64,000 nt of DNA from Adiantum capillus-veneris (GCA_014529385.2 CM043953.1:73371872-73435871), one strand, 5' to 3'. Shown: positions 43,416 through 53,730, counted from the stretch's first letter. Numbers and translations are program-made. Notes: a model not told the origin generated them from the sequence alone.

Positions 43416-46343
43416 ATGGATTCCGCCAAGTTATCAGCAACAAAGAGAAAAAGACCGACAATCAAAGATGCTCTTGCAGAAGCAGAACCCTTTGACATTC
43501 CAGCAGAAACCCTCAAGCCAACCAAAACTTGGGTGGAGGAAGCAGTACTGGAACAAGAGGGAATAAAGATCTACCAGGGGACTTTCAAAGATCCTCAAGG
43601 GCAAGGGGTGGATATACCGATGATCCCACAAGAATTGGTGGATTATAGCAGGTCAGAGAACATCAGCAGGTACCTGGAAAGGGCAGACTTGCATAGTTTC
43701 TTCACCTCGAGACCATCAGGTGTGGATACAAGAAGAGTGTACGAGTTGGCAACATCCATTCAGAAGGATGGGAAAGCCACATTGACAGCAATAGATGGAG
43801 AGAAAGTAGAGGTACAGATCACTCCACAGCTCATTGCAGATGCATTGAAGCTGAACAACAAAGGGAGCTCTGTCAGGGAAAGAAGGGAGGCTATAGAGGT
43901 TTATGGGTCCAAGAAACAGAATGCAACTTATGGAGATATGGCATACCAAAGAGCGGCAACCCTTTGCCGACTGTACAACCAATTTCTCCATATTTGCAGT
44001 AAAAGACCGCAAAAGTATACGACACCGCCCCATGCCATTGCAACTACCATCACATGGGCATTGAAGAGCAATATGCCAAAAGAGGTGAATTACGCTCAGC
44101 ACATCCACGAGCAAGTAATTGCCCTGCACAACGAGAAGCCAAAGTATATAGGAGGAGTTGAAGTTCTGACAAGAATAGCTTATGAAGCTATTGGAGCCAG
44201 AGATCAATGGCCAAAGGTTCCCTCCCAGAATGAGTGGCTTAGAGAAGCCGATGAGGAGGAAGAATAGCCTGAAGTATCCAAGAGGGCGTCCACAAGAGCA
44301 CGCAGGAAACTAGAAATAGTTTCAGAACCTGAAGAGAATGTGGATGAGCCGATTATGAAGAAAGCAAAGAAGAAGGTTGCTCCCAAGAAAACCAAAAGTC
44401 AGAAAGCGGCACGAATGGAAAGACTAGTGGAGCAGTTTAGAGCGGAAAGAGCTCTAAAGGGGGACTTTGAAGAAAAGTGGGTGCCAGACCCCACTAAAGT
44501 CGGAACTAGCTCAGCCAGGCCACATGTTGATCAATATGATCAATATATTAGAGCTTATGAGGAGTCAGAGGCAATACTGGAGCAGCAACCTGTCGAGCCA
44601 TACACTGAAGAGGAAGTACAACTTTTAAAAGCTGAGCTGCAAAAGGACGACAAGGGGAAGAAGAAAGTAGATGAGTCTACTGAAACTCAAGAGAAAGACG
44701 GGCAAGCAAACAAAGGGAAAGCCAAGATGACTGAGGACAATCAGCCCTCCTTTACTGATGTACCCAGCCCGAAGAAGACGGAAATCATTGTGGAAGAGAC
44801 CACAGTAGAGATGGACACGGCTGGTATGGAAAAGCCGGAGGCCGGGACCAAGGAAAAGGAGATAGATCCAATTCAGCAAAAGAAAAACGATTATGAGGAT
44901 CTGGTAGCGATAGGGTACACTGAAGAAGAGGCCCTTGAGGCGGTTTATGGGATCACCCTACAAAAACGAGATGATCGGAGAGAGACAGAGGAAAATACAA
45001 AGAGTACAAAAGAAAGTGATGAAAAACTGGAAGAGCAGAACGTACTAGAAGAGCCGAAGCCAGTGGAGGTGGTGGCCAAAAAAGCTTTAGAGTTGACAGA
45101 TACAAATGAAAAAGACATGCACATGGTGCATGAACTGCTCAACAAGATCAAAGAAAGATCCAAGGCAAAGGAAGCGGAGATTGAGATAGCCAAACAAAGG
45201 GAAGCCGAGTTGCAGAGGAAATTAGAGGATGCTATGACTGAATCTGAAAGTCATAAAGCATCACTCTACGATGTGGAAAACGAGAGAGACGGCTTGATAC
45301 TCCAGCTAGCTGAGGCCTCAAGAGAAGTAACAAGTGCACAGGAAGCAAGGGAGCGGATGGAAGACGACTTGGAGGCGGCTAAAGATGAGCTCATTGAGCT
45401 AAGGGAAAGAGTCGAGCTCCAAGAAAGAACAATCACTAGACTCAGGACTACCCCTAGAGCTAGCAGAGCAGGAACCGAACAAGAGGGAGCTCTTGTACCA
45501 GCTCTGGAAGACCAGGTCCGAAGCTTACAAAGAGAGCTAAGATTAGAGCAAGTGCAAAGGTTGCACATTGCGGAGGGATCATTGGCAGCAGAGGAGAGGC
45601 TCACTTTAGAAAATCAAACACTAAGAACAGAGAATGAGACCCTCCGCAAACAGCTCCAAGATCTACAAGAGCAACAAAGAAGAGAGACAGAGACACCACA
45701 AGAAGAATCAGGTGGAGCAGCCATAGAACTACCAGAAACTGGAGAGGCAACCATAAGTGAAGATCCAGCCCCAGTTCACGAGGTGACCTCAACTTCAGGA
45801 ATCTCTGAAGAAGAAGAACAAAGGCTCCATGACCAAATAGAAAAGTCAGCAGAGGAGAGTGCCAAGGCGGAAATGGAATGGGAGAGGAGACTCCTAATCT
45901 CCATTAGACTTCAGGGATTAGACACAAAAGTGCTCCATGAAAAGTGGATGCAACCCAGCCTGCCTTTCCCTTTGATGAAGTTTGAAGTGATAAAAACGAA
46001 AAAGAGAATAGAGGAGGAGCAGTATGTCGCTCTTTACAAAGGCGACATCACAAAAGAGGAACAATCAAAGAAGATTGTAGATTCGCAGCCTAGATGGAGG
46101 AAAGGTTGGCTGAACAAATACCCAGCCTATCTCATCTACTTGGTGGAGGCACCAAAGGAGATTCGGGAGAATGCAACCTTCTGCCCGGTGCCAAGAGTCA
46201 GAAGCTGGAAAGAGCATGGCAGGATTGTAGAAAAGAAGCCAAATTGGCTTAATTACCCCAGGATGCCAGGACCAAAGGCAGGAGAGAGAATAGGTAAAGC
46301 CTACATGGTGAAAACCCTAACGGGCACCATCAAGCTCTTCTAG
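43416..46343 (+). pseudogene. Third ORF of large gypsy element (plant-transposon-type, coiled coil)
   Basis: A single phase of 975 codons from ATG 43416 (MDSAKLSATKRKRPTIKD) to tag at 46341, broken once by tag at 44265-44267. The first 280 residues are globular and resemble the 'putative plant transposon protein' domain found in plant gypsy elements (KATLTAIDGEKVEVQITPQL, then IADALKL; later PPHAIATTITWALKS). After the stop come basic nuclear-signal-like clusters (KKAKKKVAPKKTKSQKAAR), an acidic linker with a UBA-like patch (EDLVAIGYTEEEALEAVYGI), and a coiled coil of about 200 residues (residues 560-760). The C-terminus is tryptophan and proline rich. Role unknown; the name of the N-terminal family is from memory. 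Confidence 0.6.
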
Positions 46344-46570
46344 CCTTTTTTTTAGACAAATGTAGGATGTGGACCTAAAGGGTTACTTTCTCTCTCTAGC
46401 TTTTTTTAAAGTGAAGGAAGCATAGGGGCGTGTCTACATCAGCAAAAACGTGGGTCACAAAGAGACAAAATTTGACTTTTTTTTTAAAAAAATCATTTGA
46501 CTTTTTGACCCATTTTTTAACCCACAAGCTTAGAAAGTCCATTTTTTCAAAACTCTTTTCCCCCAAAAAG
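46344..46570. other. Boundary sequence, possible second polypurine tract
   Basis: gtgaaggaagcataggggcg at about 46413-46432 is followed by TGTCTACATC. The same layout (aggaaggggggcg then TGTTTGTGG; aggaaggggggca then TGTTAACC) occurs in the minus-strand relatives, so an LTR could begin here. It does not match the 5' LTR at 29181. AT-rich sequence with TTTGACTTTTTGAC follows. Confidence 0.35.
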
Positions 46571-46745
46571 TAATAAACATTTTGTTCTCTCCTCCTCCTC
46601 CCTCCTCTCTCTCTCTCCCTCTCCTCTCCCTCCCTGCCCCTACCTTCCTCCTCCTCCCCAATCTCTCCCTCCCCCCCCTCCCTCCTTATCTCCTCCCATC
46701 TTCCTCAACCTCTCTACCCTTCCCCCTCTTTCTTTTCATCATTTG
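46571..46745 (+). repeat. Pyrimidine-rich stretch
   Basis: CT/CCT-rich sequence immediately upstream of the first gene of the cassette; could be a pyrimidine-rich plant promoter or leader. Confidence 0.6.
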
Positions 46746-47041
46746 CTTCATCATTTGTGTATGGGTGCAGGTGCTTCTTTGCATATGTGGATGCACGAAT
46801 GTCAAGCTCTTCACCTCAAGACAACGGCATTACAAGAGAGTGTTGCCTCTTCGGAGAGGGTAGTTAAAACTCTTGAACAACAAATGCAAGAAAAGGAGTC
46901 CCACATCCAGAAGCTTACCAACACCATCACATACTTGAAAGAAACACCCCTTGGTGCAAGGGAACGCAAACGCACGCATTAATCCATTGAAACTCTTGCA
47001 CATTCGGGAGGAGCACGCAAACGACGAGTTACAGCCACAAG

Positions 47042-47116
47042 GTGATTTGGTCTTTACTTGCATGATGCATTCTTACTTCACAATATTTTCTAACATTTAT
47101 GTTTATTTGTTGCTAG
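47042..47116 (+). other. Intron 1 of transposase-like gene (75 bp)
   Basis: Donor ACAAG|GTGATT and acceptor TTGCTAG|AAACTT. Splicing keeps the phase (AG|A = Arg) and joins two protein-like stretches. Confidence 0.65.
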
Positions 47117-47667
47117 AAACTTCATCCAGGAGGCATGCGGTGGAACAAGCCAAGATGATCGAGTCAACCTTCTCACTAGTTGTCTCAATATCCAGGACGT
47201 GATTTCTATCTTACAATCACCTGGAGGTAAGCACATTAAGGATGCAGTCACCAAGGACCTTATGCGTAAATTAAGAAATGTGGTTAGTGATGATGACGTT
47301 CAACAAGCTTGTGATGAGGCTGGAATCAACACCAAAGCCTATCAGGCTATTTTCCAACTCCTAAAGGATGCCCTCAAAGAACATGGCATTGTGGAAAACC
47401 TATTTCCCGTTCCTCACAAGGTCAAGCTCGCAAAGAAGGCCACAAACGAAGATGTGTTCTCCCGCATTGGGACATACCTACACATTGAGGACACAATGCC
47501 AACTTCCCTTTATGCTTCGTGTGCAACAAAGACAAGGGGAAAAGGTAAGAAACAATCCATAAGACCTTCGGAGAAGGGCTTTCCTTACACAATGTGGAAC
47601 AATATTTTCCTGGATCTTAGAAGGCTTCAAGAAGAAATGCTTAGATTTTACGAGTTACCTGAAGAAG

Positions 47668-47749
47668 GTGACACACTTTACTTTTTTCTTTGGTATTATT
47701 CTTATCATAGACTCTGAAGTTTAAGGTCTTAGCACTATTTATTTTGTAG
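47668..47749 (+). other. Intron 2 of transposase-like gene (82 bp)
   Basis: Donor GAAGAAG|GTGACA and acceptor TTTTGTAG|TGCTTGG. Phase 1 joining gives EEVLGTKVAF. The intron contains stops in all useful phases, supporting its removal. Confidence 0.65.
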
Positions 47750-49487
47750 TGCTTGGCACAAAAGTCGCTTTTGTGCTGAAACTCGATGAGTGTCAAATAG
47801 TGAAAGACCGAAGGTTAGAGAGGCTAAGTGTCACTCTAATGAACGAGGCCTTTCTGCAAACCAAGCGAAGGGATTCAGTCGAGCCATCTTCCACCCCATC
47901 TTTTAGCGTGCAATCAGAGAAAGACATTTGGTGGTTGGGTGCTATTGAGGTGCCCAAAGAGACCAATGGAGTACTTTCATGGATTTTTGAGAGAACTCCT
48001 TGGATCACAGAAGTAATACACTCCCAAATTGCAGGTCAGAAGTTGGAGATTGAGGGTTTTGGTAGTTATGATGTGGAGTAGCACTTAGGTGGGGATTTGA
48101 AGACCATAAAGTGTTTGCTTGGCTGCAAACAAGGGGCTTCTTCTCTCATGCCTTGTCCATTTTGCACTCGAGGGTACAAACCTAATGGAAAAAAATCACA
48201 TAAGAGCACTGCAAAGGCCGGTTCCATGCTTCCATGGCAAGGGCATGGAGAACAAGGGTTAGATTGTCGTGATGTCGGAGATGAAGGTAGAGAATGGGAA
48301 GCGTCTATTCTGAGATGTCCCATGCTCAATGCCCCAGACCGTGATCAAAAGGACCACGCTTGGAATCCAATCTTTTGATTTCCTCTATCGAATATACATT
48401 TTTGTACATTACACGCATTCATGCGCATTTTTGATAGGCTATTGAAGCTCCACATTGACTATGCTTTCACAATGAAACCGTTGGAAAAGTCCCAGGAAGC
48501 GATTGAAAGAGTGGAGGTACTCTTGAATTCCATTGGCTGTCACGGTGGAAATGTGTCTATCGTTGCTGCAAAGAACACAGGGGAGGCCCATGAAATTGCT
48601 CAACAAGTGTCAATGAGTGGAAAAACAGCTAGACACTTTTTGAAGAAAGTTTCCCAAGGAAAGCCAAGTCGATATGATGCTCAAAACAGCTCCAACCAGC
48701 AGGCAGGTAACCTTTGGGAGGTTTGGAAGGAGTTATGCAAAGCTACTACCGACAATGATTCAAATGGTGAGCTTGCAAACAAGCACAAGCAAGTTTGGGC
48801 ACATTTTGATAAAATGGTCAAGCTTATGGGCCTTAACAACACAACAGAAGAACAACGTCAATCATTTCAAGAAGCCTTGGCGGATTTACCAAGGTCTTCA
48901 CCCTTTCTTGGGGTGAAAATAACATCACACATTACATGGTAAGTCATTTTACATGGTGTATTCATTACAAGGGATTGTTTTTATTTAATAATGTGGATCG
49001 TTTACTCATGTGAACAACATATCTTGTTTGCGCATGGTGCATTTTTTATGCACAAGTATGGATCGCTTGAAATTTTTAGCACTCAAGGCATGGAGAAGTC
49101 CCATTATCGAGCAAGGGGAGTGTACTTCCAAAATACTCAACATGGTGGTGGAATGGTGCAATCCAATTATTTGGAGGAGATGTTCAATTGGGTTTTTCAC
49201 ACAACATTTGCTCGTAAGCTCACAATGGAGCGTGTGCGACAATCCAAGATTGCTATTGAAGTGCGGAAACGGAGTCGTCAAGAGCATAGCAACAAGTGGC
49301 AAATGTCGCAAGGTCCCACCAAGCATGCTGTATGGCGGCGATGCAGAGTGCGACAAGGATCAAAGTGGATACTGCGCGAGTCACTAAACGTGAACGCAGG
49401 GTCCAACTCTTAGCGACATGTTTATTTAAAAAATAATACTTTTTTAAAAAAAATTAGTGTGAACAGGGCCCTTTTTAAATGGGCCCT

Positions 49488-49495
49488 TATAAATA
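49488..49495 (+). promoter_or_regulatory. TATA box of histone H3-like gene
   Basis: TATAAATA in 'gggcccttataaatattgc', 58 bp before the ATG at 49553, the usual distance for a short-leader plant gene. A mirrored arrangement (attataaaagggggg) precedes the convergent gene on the other strand. Confidence 0.6.
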
Positions 49496-49552
49496 TTGCA
49501 TGCTCTCATAAACCACTCATTTCTTAAGAACATGTGAGCTCTTACCAACGAA

Positions 49553-50447
49553 ATGGCGCGCACCAAACAAACCGCAAAAGAGCATCCGCTTGCCAACAAA
49601 AACACCCTCCAAGGATGTGAGAAGCCATCATGGCTTAAAGGCACAAGAAAACGGCCACGAACGCTTGGCCGTTCCAGGAACTCATCTGGTAGTGGGCATG
49701 GTGGTAGGGCACGAGAGTCATCGAGGACTGTTGAATCTCCACCTCCTCAAGAGATAACACCTAGAAGGAGAATGAAGCAACGTGCCCAGCGCTGGAGAGA
49801 AGAAGAGGGCCAGCAAACAACAGAGTCCGATAGGGAGCAGCCGTCACGCCACCAATCACAAGCAAGACCATCCAGGACTCGGGTGGTCCATACAGACACT
49901 GAATCAGAGAGTGCGCCACCATGGCTGCGAGAAAAAATACCGTGCACACACCGGGTGGCCGTTGGGGGGAAGACATTGCCTGGAGGCTAGGGAGCTCTCG
50001 CCACACGACAAGATCGGCAGCCAAGGGAAGAGGAAGAATCAGAAGAGGATGCAGAACCAGCCCCTAAGCATGTAAACAGGCGCAAGTCTAAGTTTTTCAA
50101 GAAGCCTAAACGCCGCCCGCCAGCAAATGTGCAAGTGCCCCCAAGACAACCGCAGCGGCGTCGAAAAATAGCAAGGGCATTTGCAAAAATCCGCCACTAC
50201 CAGAAGACGACGGAGCTTTTGATTCGACACCCCCTTTGCTCACACTGTGAAGGAGGTTCTTCAAAGCTATGGAAATCAGTATAGAATGCAAGAAATAGCG
50301 CTAGAGGCTATTCAAGAAGCTGCAGAGGCCCACATCATTTCGGTGTTGGAAGATACCAACCTATGCGCCATACATGCAAAGCGAGTGACAATACAGCCAA
50401 AAGATATGTAGCTTGCACGTCGATTGTGACGCGACTTCGAGCATTAG
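49553..50447 (+). pseudogene. Histone H3 variant with long divergent tail
   Basis: ATG 49553 starts MARTKQTAKEHPLANKN: after Met removal the first seven residues are identical to canonical H3 (ARTKQTA, including the K4 context), but R8/K9 are replaced by K-E. A basic, Ser/Arg/Glu-rich tail of about 190 residues follows, broken by tag at 49988-49990 and continuing in the same phase. The histone fold begins AFAKIRHYQKTTELLIR (about 50176-50226), matching H3 alpha-N. The phase shifts in the c-run at about 50230, then AHTVKEVLQSYGNQYRMQ, EAIQEAAEAHIISVL and EDTNLCAIHAKRVTIQPKDM cover helices 1-3. Stops at 50409 and 50427 precede the tag at 50445. Loop 1 has canonical-H3 length, without the extra residue of plant CENH3. 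Lies 140 bp after the transposase-like gene. Confidence 0.85.
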
Positions 50448-50640
50448 CCGAAGTTACCCCTCTTTTTGTATTGCACACCCTTATGATTTGACTTTCCAAT
50501 GACAATATGATCAACAGTTTTGTCTACTGTGTCTATTATCTTTGTAATGAAATGACTTTGTAATTTAAAGTTCTATTGAGCCAATGGAAGCATGTATCCC
50601 TATCTGGGCAAGCACTTTACCACGAAAGCCAGTGCCAAAT
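50448..50640. other. Intergenic space between convergent genes
   Basis: AT-rich, no ORF. It should hold the 3' ends of the H3-like gene (plus) and the unknown minus-strand gene. Candidate 'aatgaaat' and 'aataatg' type signals are present but not diagnostic. Confidence 0.4.
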
Positions 50641-50653
50641 GCTGTGCATACAA

Positions 50654-51957
50654 GGGATCTACGCACTAGGAACACTTGATGCACAGTTTGAGAAATGGTG
50701 CTCAAACACAAAAACTTGCATAATGGCCACATCGCCAGGGGGGAGTTGTCCTAGGTAATGTGCAAGGGAAGCTTGAGGTCCAAAGCTCGTCCGCTTGCCA
50801 CCCGTCCTTGCAGCAAAATCATCAACCTCCACGACATCCTGTCATAAACCGATGAAGGTTGAGAAAAAAGACAATGAACGATAAAATAGTAACATGAAAT
50901 TTAGGATACAGTTTACCTCCTGCTCCTTGTCGTCCTCCTCCCTGTTGCCCTTTGCATCCAGGTCAATGCTCCCATGCACCACAGATACGACCTTTGGGTC
51001 ATCAGATGGGAGGTTGCATAATGGCATAAGCATCCTAGCAGCCTCAACCTTGGCTTGCGTGGCTTGGAATTCTTCATCAGCCACGTGCAACTGCTCTACT
51101 GCGAGGACCTACGCACATACAACTGCAATAGTGTCAGCAACAGAGTCCTCGTCTGGCAAGAGATTGCTTTCTAGGGCATCTGGCGTATTGTCTAAGGGAC
51201 ATTTGGTGCTGTTGCATAGCACGCTCAAGCATTCATCCATGCGCAGGCCAAATGCTTTCTCCAAATCATGCAGGAACACATACTCCTCCCCATCCACTAA
51301 CACTGAGGAGAAGCGGCTGATTTCTACCTATGGGATAGCCACATCCGTCAGTGGTAGTGGCATTGGAGTGTCACTAGGGCCAGACGCAACTATGGATTTC
51401 TCAACCACTTCCTCAAGACCCCTAGGGTACTCGAGCCGGTGTGCCTTTCCTTCCGCTGAAGGGTTCATGGGGATAACCTGCTGCTCCTTGGTGTCCTTGA
51501 TAAAGGACCCAACCTGAAGGTGTGGTAAGCGAAGCTCCTCCAAATTACGTTCCTCGCTCACCAAGAAGATAAATGTTGCGAGCCAAGAAAGGTACTCCAC
51601 CCCCAACTTGCGCTTCTTGAGCGCTGACACCCATGGGGCTTGCTCGTCCAAGTAATGGCCTGCATCGGTTACAATTTCTTGGAATCATTGCAACTGCTTG
51701 GAGAATGGGCGATCACCTTTGTGTATATAGCGCAAAAGATCGCAAGGCACCCAGATCCTTACATGTGGGGGGATAGATACAGAATATTTTATGATGTGCT
51801 CCTTCATGAACGCAAAAATCTCGGCAAATGCATCCATGTGAAGGGCAACTGTGGCATCAAGGTCAGGGAGACGAGTAAAAAAGGTGTGGAGGTCCAACTT
51901 CCCTTTGTATTTGGTGTCCAACGTGGCTGCAGATGCAGAGGCTGTGGAAGCATCCAT
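50654..51957 (-). pseudogene. Unknown two-exon gene of the cassette
   Basis: The minus-strand ATG at 51957 opens MDASTASASAATLDTKYKGK. One phase runs from there to 50917, interrupted only by three stops (near 51684, 51327 and 51108) and no frameshift. A 78-bp GT-AG intron (50916-50839) then joins in phase 0 to DVVEVDDFAARTGGKRTSF and ends at a tag near 50660. Recognisable only by composition: an N-terminal helical part (DLHTFFTRLPDLDATVALHMDAF across two lines), PPHVRIWVPCDLLRYIHKGD, a basic KKRK patch, and a segment VDGEEYVFLHDLEKAFGLRMDE that could be a small fold. No family identified. A TATA box (52040-52047) lies about 85 bp upstream. Probably part of the same mobile unit as its neighbours. 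Confidence 0.5.
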
Positions 51958-52039
51958 GTCTAGCCTGGGGTGTAGATAGAGAGTGGAGGAGCTCAAGAGT
52001 TGCAAAAGTGAAAATAGTGAATGAGTTAGGTGGCCCCCC

Positions 52040-52047
52040 TTTTATAA
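52040..52047 (-). promoter_or_regulatory. TATA box of minus-strand cassette gene
   Basis: Minus-strand TATAAAAG in 'ccattataaaagggggg', about 83-90 bp upstream of the ATG at 51957. Confidence 0.5.
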
Positions 52048-52202
52048 TGGACCCTTTTTTTAAGATATTAAAAAAAAGGCACTTTCACCAAAAAATGATT
52101 TCTCATCCCAATGCAAAAAATTATATTCAAAGGCATGATTTGCCGAAGCAAATCATGTTGATTACAGCAAGGATCAGTTTGAAAATTGCAAGAGTTACAA
52201 AG

Positions 52203-53543
52203 TTATAAGATCGATAGCATAGTTCCATCCATCCCCCAGTCCTCCTCGACCTTTAGTTTGTCTTCCATTCTCTTCCCAATCTGCGGACATTCATTACAAT
52301 AAGCATCCAATGATAGACAAACCATGATGTATTGAAAATGTGGTGGAAGGATTCTCACCTTGTGACCTTGTAAACGAAATTGGGCTTGTTGAAGGGCCTC
52401 AAAACCCATAATAACCAAATGTTCTCGAACATTACTGAGAGTCCAATGCTTGTTCACTTGGACTGCCTCCAAAGCATCATTGGACATCTTCACTGCAATG
52501 TCAAAGCTTGCAATAACGTTGTCTACACTCTGTAAGGGAGTCCACACTCCAAGCTTGCACATCCAACGATCATAGTGAAATCGTATGTACAAGGAGGTGC
52601 GGGATTTCAAATAGCGCATTCCAATACCTGAAGCTCCAACCTTACAATTGTACCGGTCCCCGTTGTGCATGCCCTCCACAAAACCCCAGTCCTCTTCTAA
52701 AAGCCTTCCTAATTCCTCCTGATGCGCATCTTTACATACAAGAATTGTGGTAGTCTCCACAAATCCAAACTCTTTAAAAATGTGCACAAAACAATGAATA
52801 GGCAAACACCAACTCAAGCCCACAGACCTAGAAGATTTAGAGTATTTCAAAGAGTTTTGGACATCCATTATCATCTTTTGCTGGAAAGATTCTACCGACC
52901 ACAAATCTGGCACCAACCACTCCATACTTAATAAGGAAGTTACTTTGATGGGTTCAAACGTTTCAAACGCTTGTGTAGAAGTAGGGACAATATAGGAGTG
53001 AGAATAGAAGAAAATCCTTCTTTGAACCAGTTTGGTTGGGCAAAGATGTGTGAATATTATTGCTCCAATATCCACATGTATAGCATTGAATGTGCCGGAG
53101 AGACTATGTAGTGGCTGCTCCTCCACCAACGTGGATGGAAATATGACTATAAATGCATGACAAATCTTAAGTATGAATCCATAATAACATTACACTGTGA
53201 TTTCACACCTAGCTTTGTATTCTCAAAACATGTACATACAATGTGTTGGAAATCGAGGTGGTTGTTGCAAATGCATGGTTGACATTGATAAAACATGTTG
53301 CACAATAGCTACGGTCCCCTTGTCTTTGCGGTTCTTTAAGCCAAGGAGCTTTCCTTTCCAATGAAGATCCAAGTTTGCACAATTCCGCACACGATGAGGG
53401 CCAATAGCAGATGGTTGCATGTATAGCCAAGCACCTTTGGTGAACTCTTGTGGCACCCACTCATCATCTACACCTCTAGTGTTGTGGCATGCAAGTGTTG
53501 TGACCTCATCCTTTGGCCGCCTTTGCGAAGTAGAGTTGGCCAT
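52203..53543 (-). CDS. Unknown intact spliced protein of the cassette
   Basis: The ATG at 53543 sits in a good context (accATGg) and opens MANSTSQRRPKDEVTTLACH. Exon 1 (53543-53240) joins across a 93-bp GTATGT...ATAG intron (53239-53147) in phase 1 to FPSTLVEEQPLHSLSGTFNA. A second perfect donor AAG|GTGAGA (52358) and acceptor CCGCAG (52281) define a 78-bp intron that is a multiple of three and open, so the protein is about 389 residues if it is spliced or 415 if retained. The end is IGKRMEDKLKVEEDWGMDGT... then taa at 52203. No stop or shift occurs, unlike all neighbours. Motifs seen but not assigned: MEWLVPDLWSVESFQQKM, SRSVGLSWCLPIHCFVHIFKEF, and GMRYLKSRTSLYIRFHYDRW. No transmembrane run or zinc motif is clear. 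Confidence 0.6.
52281..52358 (-). other. Possible intron 2 of intact cassette gene (78 bp)
   Basis: Minus-strand donor CACAAG|GTGAGA and acceptor TCCGCAG|ATTGGG, both close to consensus. The length is a multiple of three and open, so retention would not break the protein. Confidence 0.55.
53147..53239 (-). other. Intron 1 of intact cassette gene (93 bp)
   Basis: Minus-strand donor CATT|GTATGT and acceptor TTTATAG|TCATAT. It contains stops in the coding phase, and its removal gives an uninterrupted protein. Confidence 0.7.
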
Positions 53544-53616
53544 GGTTGAGCAAAGAAAACTAGGAGGAGGAGAAGGACCTTGCTTGTTGCTACAATGTAC
53601 AGAGGATAAAGTGATA

Positions 53617-53730
53617 TGAGAAGGTGGATAACCCTTGTGGCAATGGGAGGAGAAGGTGGATAACCCTTGCTTGGTGTGGAAATGGGAGGAGAAGGTGGAT
53701 AACCTTTGCTTGGTGTGGCAATGGAAGGTG
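53617..53730. repeat. ~40-bp minisatellite upstream of the intact gene
   Basis: About three copies of 'gagaaggtggataacccttgcttggtgtggaaatgggag' with small changes. It lies just upstream of the ATG at 53543 on that gene's strand, so in its leader or promoter. Confidence 0.75.

Larger units (their letters stand above)
46761..49413 (+). pseudogene. Transposase-like gene of unknown family, spliced
   Basis: A multi-exon plus-strand gene. Exon 1 begins near ATG 46761 (MGAGASLHMWMHECQALHL) and is coiled-coil rich. Intron 47042-47116 (75 bp, GT-AG) joins in phase to NFIQEACGGTSQDDRVNLLTSC. Intron 47668-47749 (82 bp) joins to VLGTKVAFVLKLDECQIVK. The body contains QSEKDIWWLGAIEVPKE, then GGDLKTIKCLLGCKQG with a nearby CPFC zinc pair, then IHFCTLHAFMRIFDRLLKLH, and finally FSTQGMEKSHYRAR and NTQHGGGMVQSNYLEEMFNW. 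In-frame stops at 46980, 48079, 48376 and possibly 48940 (the last inside a perfect GTAAGT donor) are the only breaks; there are no frameshifts. The Asp followed by a CxxC pair is reminiscent of RNase-H-fold DDE transposases, but I cannot name the family. Confidence 0.55.

Noticed and set aside
44625-45604. Minus-strand Ser/Leu-rich ORFs under the third ORF
   Set aside because: Antisense shadows of the Glu/Lys-rich coiled-coil coding sequence.
49553-50447. Centromeric H3 (CENH3) as identity of the histone gene
   Set aside because: Loop 1 has the length of canonical H3 and the fold keeps EDTNLCAIHAKRVTI; plant CENH3 has an extra loop residue and diverged residues there. The long tail alone is not enough.
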